NCBI GenBank assembly: GCA_013044085.1 | Contig: JABEVI010000127.1 | Span: 1 to 21,604 of the forward strand | DNA: 21,604 nt | Direction: 5' to 3' | DNA from: Steroidobacteraceae bacterium | GTDB lineage: Bacteria; Pseudomonadota; Gammaproteobacteria; Steroidobacterales; Steroidobacteraceae | Part shown: positions 1-7,027 of the stretch, in pieces | Numbering within the stretch: the first letter of the stretch is position 1 | How the letters are laid out: each line of letters starts with the position of its first letter | Made by a program: the position numbers and the translations under genes | The notes under the pieces: model-generated | What the model saw: the letters and a program-made list of their open reading frames with translations, nothing else | Database searches by the model: none | What the model was told of the DNA's origin: nothing

Positions 1-1963
1 GCCAGCGGCGCGTCGATTGGTGCAAGCCGAAACGCACATTCGCCACCCAGTAGCCGGCCGCCGCATCGGTATTCAAATCGTTGACGTAGATCCGCGCCCG
101 GCTCTGCGTCTCCGCGGTGACCGTGAATCCGGCCGGCGCGTATTCCCACGTCAGACCGGCGTAAAAGGCATTCATCGGCACGGCCGGCAGGTAGCTGCCG
201 GCCTGCACGGTCGCGGGCCGGCACGGCAAGCCGGTGCAGGTCGCATAGGACTGCGCGACCACGGCGCGCAGGTAGGTGTACGCCACCCGCAGATCGAACC
301 CGCCTGAAAGGGCGGCGTCGACCGAGAGTTCGGCACCACGCCTGCGCGTCTGGCCGATGTTTTGATAGACGGTGCGGCCGCCTGCGCTCGCAAGCACCGC
401 GAGCTCATTGTGGGTTTTGACATAAAACGCATCGAGGTCCGCGCGCAGCCACCGGCGCTCGGCTTTCACGCCAACCTCGAAGTCGCTGCTGGTCGCCGGC
501 GCAAGCCCCAGATTCAGCCCCGGAATCGAGCCATCCGTGGACCGATACGCAAGTTCAACCAAGGTCGGCGTCTCGAATCCGCGCCCATAGGCGGCATACA
601 GGTTCAGATGCGGCGTCGCCTTGAACGTGACGCCGGCCACGGGGTCGGTGGCCGAGTAGCTCACGCCGCTCGCGCCCGCGCCGGGCGCCGCGAGATGATC
701 GTGCGCGGCGACGTCGACCACGCTATGGCGCGCACCGGCGAGCACCCGCCAACGTCGGCCCGGAATCCATTCGGCCTGCAGATACTGGTCGAAATCGTAG
801 ACGTGGGTCGCCTCGTTGGCACGCATCGCGCCCTCGACGCCGAGCTGATTGCCGATGAAATTCTGGTAGCCGCGCTTCGACTCCTCGAGATCGTCATACG
901 CAAGTCCCGCGGTGACGGTCAGGGGCGTGCCGCCGACTTCGCGGTGATCGCGCACGTGCACGTCCGTGCCCCAGTAATTGTTCGACAAATCGATCACCCC
1001 GCCCGGGCTCGTCGAGATCATCTGCGAGGCCTTCGGAATCGCCTGGAACTGGGTGATCGCGCGGTGTCCGGTGTAAGTCATCACCGACAACGCGTCCGTG
1101 GCGCTCAAGGTGCTGTCGAGGATCGCACCGAACTGCTCCTGACTCAGGTCCTTGCGGGTGTTGTAGAGCACCGCAAGCCCGCCGGCCTGTGTCGGATTGG
1201 CGGCGAGCTGGGCGCGGGTCAGACCGAGCGGATCCTGCACGTAGGGCGTCTGGATCGCATTCGTGACCAGGGTCAACTTGTTGTTACGGCCTAGGCTCAC
1301 CTTGACCTTGGAATTGAGGTTGTTGCGCTGCGCGCTGCTGTGATCACGGTAGCCGTTCGTCTGCAAGTGCGCGGCGTCGACCACGTAGTTGACCCGGCCG
1401 TGATCGCCTTCGGCCTTAAGTGCGTAGCGCTGGGTCGCGAAGCTGCCGTATTCGGCGTTCGCGCCGATGCGCACTCCGGGCGGTCCGTTCTCGGTGTACA
1501 CCGAAATCACGCCGCCCGAGGAATTCCCGTAGAGCGCCGAGAACGGCCCGCGCAAGACCTCGATGCGCGCGGCCGAGCCCATGTCGAAGTTCGCGAACTG
1601 ACCCTGGCCGTCCGGCATCGTCCCGGGGATGCCGTCCGCGTACAGGCGGACGCCGCGCACGCCGAAACTCGATCGCGCGCCGAAACCGCGGATCGAGATC
1701 TGCAGATCCTGCGCGTAGTTCTGGCGGCTCTGTGCCGAGATGCCGGGCACCGCGAGCAGCGCCTCGGAGAGGTTCACGCGCGGCTGGCCATCCTGGATCT
1801 GCGCCCGGTCGACGCTGGAGATGGCGATCGGCAGATCGAAGCTCGGCTCAGCCATGCGCGTCGCCGAGACGACGATCGGGGAAAACTCATCGCCGTGGGC
1901 GAATTGCGCCCTCGCGAGTGCCATCGCCACCGCGAAACCGATGTAAAATCGCTGCCTCATCAT
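1..1963 (-). CDS. TonB-dependent outer-membrane receptor (C-terminus beyond left edge)
   Basis: This frame is open from the start at 1963 (a second ATG lies at 1960) to the window edge, about 654 codons without a stop, so probably only the last strands of the barrel are missing. The product begins with a short Sec signal (MMRQRFYIGFAVAMALA...). A TonB-box-like stretch, SPIVVSATR, follows at about residues 28-36. The plug domain shows the hallmarks RGFGARSSFGVRG, LYADGIPGTMPDGQG and IEVLRGPFSALYGNSSGG. The rest looks like a 22-strand barrel with alternating residues, a probable extracellular-loop cysteine pair (CTGLPC), and the late motif RIYVNDLNTDAAAGY. Such receptors import ferric siderophores, haem, cobalamin or other large ligands using TonB-ExbBD energy. 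The ligand cannot be told here, though the plug resembles iron-complex receptors. No TonB, permease or sigma/anti-sigma gene lies beside it. It is transcribed divergently from the small gene at 2122. Confidence 0.93.
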   Translation of the reverse strand, partial: MMRQRFYIGFAVAMALARAQFAHGDEFSPIVVSATRMAEPSFDLPIAISSVDRAQIQDGQPRVNLSEALLAVPGISAQSRQNYAQDLQISIRGFGARSSFGVRGVRLYADGIPGTMPDGQGQFANFDMGSAARIEVLRGPFSALYGNSSGGVISVYTENGPPGVRIGANAEYGSFATQRYALKAEGDHGRVNYVVDAAHLQTNGYRDHSSAQRNNLNSKVKVSLGRNNKLTLVTNAIQTPYVQDPLGLTRAQLAANPTQAGGLAVLYNTRKDLSQEQFGAILDSTLSATDALSVMTYTGHRAITQFQAIPKASQMISTSPGGVIDLSNNYWGTDVHVRDHREVGGTPLTVTAGLAYDDLEESKRGYQNFIGNQLGVEGAMRANEATHVYDFDQYLQAEWIPGRRWRVLAGARHSVVDVAAHDHLAAPGAGASGVSYSATDPVAGVTFKATPHLNLYAAYGRGFETPTLVELAYRSTDGSIPGLNLGLAPATSSDFEVGVKAERRWLRADLDAFYVKTHNELAVLASAGGRTVYQNIGQTRRRGAELSVDAALSGGFDLRVAYTYLRAVVAQSYATCTGLPCRPATVQAGSYLPAVPMNAFYAGLTWEYAPAGFTVTAETQSRARIYVNDLNTDAAAGYWVANVRFGLHQSTRRW

Positions 1964-2006
1964 CTCGGAACACTCCCGTCACCGTTTTTCTCTGCAAGCG
2001 CGTACC

Positions 2007-2036
2007 CTTATCGGTGAACGCGAGGCGCACGGTCAA
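2007..2036 (-). promoter_or_regulatory. possible sigma70 promoter of the TonB-dependent receptor
   Basis: Read on the minus strand, TTGACC (2031-2036) is followed after 18 bases by GATAAG (2007-2012). This is a reasonable -35 and a modest -10, about 45 bases upstream of the receptor start at 1963. I saw no clear Fur-box-like 19-base palindrome. This is inference from sequence only. Confidence 0.35.
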
Positions 2037-2053
2037 TCGATAAAATCGCTAAA

Positions 2054-2074
2054 GTCGGCCTCCCGCGGGCCGAC
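2054..2074. other. 7-bp inverted repeat in the divergent intergenic region
   Basis: GTCGGCC (2054-2060) and GGCCGAC (2068-2074) form a perfect 7-bp inverted repeat around a 7-base loop, flanked by A-runs on both sides. It lies between the divergent starts of the TonB receptor (1963) and the pilin-like gene (2122). It could be an operator, a 5' leader hairpin, or a weak terminator-like hairpin on the minus strand (followed by TTT). Confidence 0.4.
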
Positions 2075-2121
2075 AAAAGGGGTGGACGTACAACCGGCAC
2101 GTGAGGGTGGCTGAGCGCAAG

Positions 2122-2592
2122 ATGAGCAACTCCCTGCGCAGACTCGCACTGGCGGCGACCCTGGTCACCGCGACCGGCGCAAACGTCGGCGCCGGCACGG
2201 TCAGCTCGAGCGCGCGTTTCGGCGTCGCGGTCACCGTCCAGGCAGTTGCGCGGCTCGAACAGGTGTCGAATCCCGCGTTCCTCAGCATCTCGGCAACGGA
2301 TCTGCGCCACGGCTACGTCGACACGAGCACGCCGATCGGCGTGCGGGTCAAGAGCAACAGTCCGGCCGGCTTCGCGCTCGACGTGATCCCCGTCATGCCG
2401 ATCGCCGCGTCGATCGAGATTCACGGCCTCGATGCCGACGTCGCTCTCGGCCCCGACGGCGGCACGATCATCGAGCGCTGGCAGCGGCCACAAGAACGCC
2501 GACTGCAGTTCAGCATGCGCTTCAATCTCGTCCCGGGCCTGCGCGCCGGGGACTATCCCTGGCCGATCCGCCTCGCCGTGCGACCCCTCTAG
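2122..2592 (+). CDS. exported cysteine-free pilin-like protein
   Basis: The product is 156 residues from the ATG at 2122, with a clear signal peptide (MSNSLRRLALAATLVTATGANVGA). I preferred this ATG because it gives a compact signal; a GTG at 2101 would add seven residues and neither start has a strong ribosome site. The mature protein looks all-beta. It opens with an alternating hydrophobic strand, ARFGVAVTVQAVA, closely resembling the donor strand of the SCPU pilin encoded at 6248-6757 (SFQVSATVQATC). It ends AGDYPWPIRLAVRPL, much like the last strand of SCPU subunits (GTYADTIQVTIAY). It has no cysteine at all, whereas SCPU pilins carry a disulfide pair. It converges on the chaperone-usher operon, 14 bases from its last gene. 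I infer an accessory or minor pilus subunit or a chaperone-dependent surface protein; no named family is recognised with certainty. Confidence 0.7.
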   Translation: MSNSLRRLALAATLVTATGANVGAGTVSSSARFGVAVTVQAVARLEQVSNPAFLSISATDLRHGYVDTSTPIGVRVKSNSPAGFALDVIPVMPIAASIEIHGLDADVALGPDGGTIIERWQRPQERRLQFSMRFNLVPGLRAGDYPWPIRLAVRPL

Positions 2593-2606
2593 ATCGACCT
2601 CAGCGA

Positions 2607-3116
2607 TCAATAGGTGACGGTGACGGTGATCACATCGACGTAGCTGCCGGGGTTGGGATTCTGCCGCGCCGGCACATAACCGTACATCGTGCCGGTGGCC
2701 TGGACGGTGCCGCCGTTGAAGATGGTGATCGGGCCGGCGGTGCCGGAATAGGATCCGCCGGTACCGTCGCCCATCACGATCGTGTGTTGCGGGTCCCAGT
2801 AGATGTTGTAGTCGAGCGCGCTCGCTCCGGAGAGCATCTTGCGCACCCCATAGTTGCCGCTCAACCCGGGGCTCAGGCTCACGCCGATGGTGATCCGGGT
2901 CGAGCCCCGCCCGCTGCCGCTGCAATTGACCATCAAGGTGCCGACCGAGGCATCGCCCGTCCCGGCGAGCGGGTTGTAGACCCCGAAGTTGATGCTGCCC
3001 GCGCTTGCCGAGCAACGAACGACGATCGCGGCGGTCGCGGGCGCGACGACGAGCGATGCGGCGCACGCCACGGCGAACAGCCAAGCGCCTGCCGCGAATG
3101 CAGGACGCCCGTTCAT
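2607..3116 (-). CDS. spore coat U (SCPU) domain protein, likely pilus tip subunit
   Basis: The product is 169 residues. The ATG (3114-3116) overlaps the usher stop in an ATGA junction, which fixes the start and indicates translational coupling. The signal peptide runs to about residue 29 (...LVVAPATA). The body is an SCPU domain with cysteines at 35 and 65 and the motifs INFGVYNPL, LDYNIYWD, GTMYGYVPARQ and a final beta strand ending VITVTVTY. Only about five residues separate the predicted cleavage site from Cys35, so there is no room for the usual N-terminal donor strand. As the last gene of the operon it occupies the place of the CsuE-type tip adhesin. CsuE has two domains and roughly twice this length, so a one-domain tip subunit is an inference. 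Confidence 0.88.
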   Translation of the reverse strand: MNGRPAFAAGAWLFAVACAASLVVAPATAAIVVRCSASAGSINFGVYNPLAGTGDASVGTLMVNCSGSGRGSTRITIGVSLSPGLSGNYGVRKMLSGASALDYNIYWDPQHTIVMGDGTGGSYSGTAGPITIFNGGTVQATGTMYGYVPARQNPNPGSYVDVITVTVTY

Positions 3117-5476
3117 CGCGCCCCGCCCCGCCGGTTGGGCGGCGCGCGGCAGCGGATCTTGCCGAGATCCGGCAGCGTCTGCCGACCGACCGGGGCCGGT
3201 AGTTCGAAACGGCAAGCCCCGCCCGGCCAGTGAGCCTCACCGCCGAGTCCATGGTCGTATCCGGTCACGTAGACGAGGCCATGCAGAACGACCGGGAAGG
3301 AGCCGCCATGGAAGTCGACGAGCGCGCCGACCGGCACCGCTTTGCCGTTGCCGCGCAGCAGACGGAAGGTCGCGCCGCGAACGCGTTCGATCGGAAAACG
3401 CACCACGATACCGCTGCGGTACGGCGGCGCGACGATCATGCTCGCCGCGCCAATTTGCGTGTCGAACGGCAGATCGGTCGGATCGACGCTGATGCGATTG
3501 GACTCATAAGGCCGTAGATTGTATAGGATCGCCTTGCCGGAGGAATCGGTGCGCGCCGTCAATTGATTTTCGACGTAGATCGGCACGTTCTTCAGGCCGT
3601 TCAGATCCACCATCGCAAAGCTGCCGTCGATGGAGCGCGTCGCGTGCACCTGACCATCGAGCCAGGTCAGCGAACCGGTGAAATAGGCGTTGCGTCCGGA
3701 GACTCCGGCATTGCGGGCCGCTTCGACCTCGAGGTCGGCGGCGGTGAATTGTTGCTGCCAGTCCGCATCGTAATTGCCGGTGCTCGACGCACTGAACCGG
3801 TAGCCGCTGCCCGGCCCGATCGGCGGACTCTTCGCGACCGACGCGATCGCTTCATTCGCCGGCGCACCCGGACCGCTGCCGCCAACCGCGGACGCGGTGG
3901 CCGCACTGCGGCCGCCGAACGGCAACACATAGAGCAGATAGGCACTGGTGGCGCCTTGCGCGCCGAACTGCCTCGTCACGGTCAGATTGAGCGCGCCATA
4001 GTGTCCGAGACTCACGTTTTGCGTGAGGCTCAAGGTTTGTTGCGATGCTATGCCGCGATAGCGCTCGCGCACATAGGCGAGCGACAACGAACCGAAGCGG
4101 CCGACGCTGATACCGGCCTGCGCGAGCAGCCGTTCGCGAAGTCGGAACGAAGGATCGCTCGGTTGCCCGACCTGCGCGAAATGCCGGTCGTACCAGGAAT
4201 CGTCGAGCACGAAGCTTGCCCGCGAGCCGCGATGTTCGAAACCGATGCCACGCAGCCAGCCAGAGCCGGAAGCGTCGCCGCCTTGCACGAGGTTGAAGGT
4301 CAACAAGCCGAAATCCCCGACCCCGACCGCCGCGTCGACGCCGGCGGCGTGCGCACCGTGGGCGAGCACCTCGCCGTGCCCCTCGAGCGTCAGATCATTG
4401 CTCAGCCCGCGTCGATAACTCGCCTCGGCGAGCATCGGGCCATAGTGGTCGCTGGCGATCGCATAATCGGAGCGGATGCTGCCGAGGTTGAAGGAATATT
4501 GGCTGAGGCCCGGCGCGAGCAGGCTCGCGCTCGAGTAGAAACTCTGGGTCAGCACCTGTTCGCGGCCGAGCGCGTCGCGCACCACCACATTCACGTTGCC
4601 CGTCCCGGAGACGGTCGGCAACTGGTTGATCACGAACGGCCCGGGCGGCACCTGCTTGCTGGTGACCAACTGATTGTTGACGAACACATCGACCGTCGAC
4701 GGCACGGTGGCGCTGCCGCTCGCCGAGAGCAGCGGCGTGGTCACGAGGTCCGGCCGCAGCGCGAAGTTGCGGCTCCAGCGGATGCCGGCATAGCGCACCG
4801 CGTAGCCCCAGTTGGCCCCATCGCTGATCGCATCGCCGATGTTCAAGGTCGCGAGCCGCGCCGGGAAGTCCCGCGTATAGGTCGTATCGAGGCGCACGAG
4901 GCTGCCCTGCGAGCCGCTGTCGCGGCCCGCGACCGTGTTGGTGAGCACGCCGGCGCCGGCGAACAAACCGAGATCTCCGTATACTCCGCCGCTCGTTTGT
5001 CCGGACACCTGCTGGCCGTACAACTGATAGTTGAAAAACGCCCCCGGCGAGGCCGGCGTGACGGGTGTCTCGCGATGCGCCGCGGCACTGAATTCGGTGG
5101 TCTCGAACGCGCCCGGCGGAGCCGAGATCAGCGCTCGTTGCAAGCGCTCGTCGATCATGACGCGGCAGCCAGGCAAAGCCGCCGGCGAAAAATACCGCCG
5201 GCCGCCGTGCAGAATCGGCCGGGTCGCCGGCAGCTTCAAGTGCAGGCGGGAGAAGTCCGTGGCATCGAGGTAGAGCGCATCGCCCGCGCCGCGCAGCACG
5301 ACGAGCATGTGTCCCGGCCCGCCGTGATCGAGCGCCACCTGCAGCACCGCTTCGTGCAGCACCGGCGCCGGCGCGGCCCCGGCGAACGCCGCGCGACCGC
5401 AGACGGCGAGCAGCAGCAATACGAGCAGCCCAGAATATGTTCGATCGAGGGCGAGAGAGGGGGATAGGGACGCCAC
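3113..5476 (-). CDS. outer-membrane fimbrial usher (Csu-type chaperone-usher pathway)
   Basis: The product is 787 residues from a GTG start, somewhat short for an usher (usually 800-870). The N-terminus has a signal peptide with a long hydrophobic core (LLVLLLLAVCGRAAFA). The periplasmic N-terminal domain lies at about 36-125 and the barrel begins near 145 (FFNYQLYG). The plug/middle domain is marked by VDVFVNNQL (262-270), VPPGPFVINQLP and NVVVRDALGREQ. The C-terminal region carries TDSSGKAILYNLRPYE and PIYVENQL, typical of usher C-terminal domains. Ushers dock chaperone-subunit complexes, catalyse donor-strand exchange and secrete the growing pilus. The gene sits 24 bases after the chaperone and overlaps the next gene by 4 bases (ATGA), so the operon order is pilin-chaperone-usher-tip. 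Confidence 0.95.
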   Translation of the reverse strand: MASLSPSLALDRTYSGLLVLLLLAVCGRAAFAGAAPAPVLHEAVLQVALDHGGPGHMLVVLRGAGDALYLDATDFSRLHLKLPATRPILHGGRRYFSPAALPGCRVMIDERLQRALISAPPGAFETTEFSAAAHRETPVTPASPGAFFNYQLYGQQVSGQTSGGVYGDLGLFAGAGVLTNTVAGRDSGSQGSLVRLDTTYTRDFPARLATLNIGDAISDGANWGYAVRYAGIRWSRNFALRPDLVTTPLLSASGSATVPSTVDVFVNNQLVTSKQVPPGPFVINQLPTVSGTGNVNVVVRDALGREQVLTQSFYSSASLLAPGLSQYSFNLGSIRSDYAIASDHYGPMLAEASYRRGLSNDLTLEGHGEVLAHGAHAAGVDAAVGVGDFGLLTFNLVQGGDASGSGWLRGIGFEHRGSRASFVLDDSWYDRHFAQVGQPSDPSFRLRERLLAQAGISVGRFGSLSLAYVRERYRGIASQQTLSLTQNVSLGHYGALNLTVTRQFGAQGATSAYLLYVLPFGGRSAATASAVGGSGPGAPANEAIASVAKSPPIGPGSGYRFSASSTGNYDADWQQQFTAADLEVEAARNAGVSGRNAYFTGSLTWLDGQVHATRSIDGSFAMVDLNGLKNVPIYVENQLTARTDSSGKAILYNLRPYESNRISVDPTDLPFDTQIGAASMIVAPPYRSGIVVRFPIERVRGATFRLLRGNGKAVPVGALVDFHGGSFPVVLHGLVYVTGYDHGLGGEAHWPGGACRFELPAPVGRQTLPDLGKIRCRAPPNRRGGAR

Positions 5477-5500
5477 GATCTTGCCGCACCCGAATGCGGA

Positions 5501-6229
5501 TTACCGGGCGTGGATGGCAACGTTGGCCGAGAAATCGCCTTGGTCGCTGTGGCCGTGGATCGAAACGGCCGCGTGATGATCGACGCCGGCCGGCGGCGTC
5601 AGGGTCCAACTCATCGTGCTGCCGGGCAGAACGTACTTCGCCGAGATCCCGGTCGCGGGCAGCGGGGAGGCGCCGAATCGCAACGCGAAGTCCGTCACCT
5701 GAATGTGGCCGGTGCCGCGGTTGGCCGCGCTGAGGCGCAACTTGCCGCCCGGCAGCCATTGGGCGCTCCAGGCGAGCCGGGCGTGCGCTTTACCGTGCGC
5801 CGGTGCGACGAACACCGGCACGCTCAGGCGCAACGCGATGCGCAGACCCATGAAGTTCTTCGGTGCCGCGCGCGGCACCTCCTGGAATATGACCCGGTAG
5901 GACAGTTCCCGGCTCGGGTCCGGAGCGCGGCGCAGCGCCACACGAATGATTTGTTCGCCATGCGCCGGGATTTGCATCACCGGCGGCGCGGCGAGCAGGT
6001 CGCGCGTGTCCTCGAGTCGATCTGCGCCATTCTCCTGTGACCATCGGACCAGACGCATCTGAATGACGACCGGCGCGTCGTCGACGTTCGTCAAGGTCAG
6101 CGCCTGTATCCGATGTTGTCCGCTCAACTCGGCGCGGATCGGCGAAATATCGAAGGTGCTCGCGGCGGCGATCTGTGCCGCCGCGAGCCATATCACGGGC
6201 ATCAACCACTTGATGCAAACCTTCAGCAT
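5501..6229 (-). CDS. periplasmic pilus assembly chaperone (PapD/CsuC-like)
   Basis: The product is 242 residues with a signal peptide (MLKVCIKWLMPVIWLAAAQIAAA). The mature protein has the two immunoglobulin-like domains of the family. The first domain carries FDISPIRAEL, with the conserved basic residue Arg32 that anchors subunit C-termini, and the G1-strand region PAHGEQIIRVALR (88-100) that is donated to pilins. YRVIFQEVP (111-119) is the signature segment near its end. The second domain runs to NVAIHAR. The protein holds unfolded SCPU subunits in the periplasm and hands them to the usher. It begins 18 bases after the major pilin stop and ends 24 bases before the usher, so it is surely co-transcribed with both. 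The spacing and subunit type favour the Csu/FGL branch over classical type 1. Confidence 0.94.
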   Translation of the reverse strand: MLKVCIKWLMPVIWLAAAQIAAASTFDISPIRAELSGQHRIQALTLTNVDDAPVVIQMRLVRWSQENGADRLEDTRDLLAAPPVMQIPAHGEQIIRVALRRAPDPSRELSYRVIFQEVPRAAPKNFMGLRIALRLSVPVFVAPAHGKAHARLAWSAQWLPGGKLRLSAANRGTGHIQVTDFALRFGASPLPATGISAKYVLPGSTMSWTLTPPAGVDHHAAVSIHGHSDQGDFSANVAIHAR

Positions 6230-6247
6230 CGCCGCGAGGTTCCTGTC

Positions 6248-6757
6248 TTAGTAGGCAATCGTGACCTGGATCGTGTCGGCATAGGTGCCCGGTATCGCGG
6301 CCTGGTTGGTCGTGTTATCCGGCAATTGCCCGTAAACGGTGTAGCTCTGCACGGTCGCCGTACCAGCGCCGGTGCCGCCGTCGGTCTTCGAACCGCTGGT
6401 CGTGCCATCCCCGAACAGCGTCGTCCAGGTCGCATTCGTGTACAGATTGTACTGCAACGTATTGGTGCCGTTCGCCATCAATCGCTGTCCAATCGTACCA
6501 CCGGAGGTCGAACCGCCATTCAGCGCCACCGTGTAGGCAGTGCCGTTCGTGCACTTGACGTTGATGGTCGTATTGGCGGTGACGTTGCCATTTCCCGGTA
6601 CGTACGTGTTGAAGTTGAGCGGATTGGCCGTCGCCGAGCAGGTCGCCTGCACCGTCGCGCTCACTTGGAAACTGGCTGAGGCCGTGCTGCCGGCGGCATG
6701 GGCGAATCCGGCCACCAAGGTCCCCGCCGCGAGGGTCGCCGTAAGAATCTTGCGCAT
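6248..6757 (-). CDS. spore coat U (SCPU) domain protein, major pilin (CsuA/B-like)
   Basis: The product is 169 residues. The ATG at 6757 is preferred over an in-frame start at 6775 because AGGAG sits 5 bases upstream of it and the signal peptide (MRKILTATLAAGTLVAGFAHA) then starts cleanly. The mature N-terminus, ASASFQVSATVQATC, is a typical alternating donor strand. Cysteines at 40 and 69 should form the SCPU disulfide. Other family marks are NPLNFNTY, LQYNLYTNATWTTLFGDGT and the C-terminal strand GTYADTIQVTIAY. It is rich in Thr, Asn, Gly and Ala, as expected of a structural subunit. It is the first gene of the operon, where the most abundant subunit is expected. It should polymerise by donor-strand exchange into the pilus rod. 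Confidence 0.93.
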   Translation of the reverse strand: MRKILTATLAAGTLVAGFAHAAGSTASASFQVSATVQATCSATANPLNFNTYVPGNGNVTANTTINVKCTNGTAYTVALNGGSTSGGTIGQRLMANGTNTLQYNLYTNATWTTLFGDGTTSGSKTDGGTGAGTATVQSYTVYGQLPDNTTNQAAIPGTYADTIQVTIAY

Positions 6758-6815
6758 GAATACTCCTGTTTGCATTTGCGTCGCTTAACTTAAACCGGCG
6801 TCAGTGCCGGCCCTG

Positions 6816-6835
6816 GCGGCATTCTTGCGGCATTC
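6816..6835. repeat. direct repeat GCGGCATTC, two copies 11 bp apart, upstream of the pilus operon
   Basis: GCGGCATTC occurs at 6816-6824 and again at 6827-6835. The 11-bp period places both copies on nearly the same DNA face. The pair lies about 60-80 bases upstream of the pilin start at 6757, in the only large intergenic region serving the pilus operon. A regulator site is possible but unproven. A separate small inverted repeat (CCGGC/GCCGG, 6795-6810) lies just downstream toward the pilin gene. Confidence 0.4.
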
Positions 6836-6975
6836 CCTTAAGAGTTCGTGATCGGCTTCGCAATTTGACAATCGACGCCTCAAGTTTTCGCGCAATCTGC
6901 CGGCTCCTTCGCAAATTTATGGACCGACGGCGCGCGGCCCGGCGGGCGAATGCGTCTGCTCGCGGCCGCAGCGGC

Positions 6976-6981
6976 TATAAT
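6976..6981 (+). promoter_or_regulatory. possible -10 element (TATAAT) for the ZIP transporter gene
   Basis: A perfect TATAAT stands at 6976-6981 in otherwise GC-rich sequence, 46 bases before the chosen ATG at 7028. No good -35 hexamer lies 16-18 bases upstream, so it may be activator-dependent or fortuitous. Confidence 0.35.
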
Positions 6982-7027
6982 CTCCGCCGCTCGGACGTCA
7001 GGCCCCTCCCAGGAAACGTCATTTCCC

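Noticed and set aside
362..1294. A 310-codon plus-strand frame opposite the TonB receptor
   Set aside because: The receptor frame has a complete set of plug and barrel motifs. The plus-strand translation is its codon-aligned complement and has no features.
2008..3252. A 414-codon minus-strand frame across the pilin-like gene and the terminal SCPU gene
   Set aside because: It spans two supported genes in a wrong frame, and its translation is Arg-rich with no fold or motif.
3563..5467. A 634-codon open frame on the plus strand opposite the usher gene
   Set aside because: Its translation is low-complexity, rich in Arg, Ala and His, with no family motif. It mirrors the strongly supported usher frame and is explained by GC-rich codon use.
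6795..6810. Small inverted repeat CCGGC-6-GCCGG upstream of the pilin gene, considered as a terminator or riboswitch element
   Set aside because: The stem is only five pairs, there is no T-run, and no larger conserved fold was seen around it.
6865..6870. Perfect TTGACA on the plus strand, considered as a -35 for the ZIP gene
   Set aside because: No acceptable -10 occurs 16-18 bases downstream, and the TATAAT at 6976 is much too far away.
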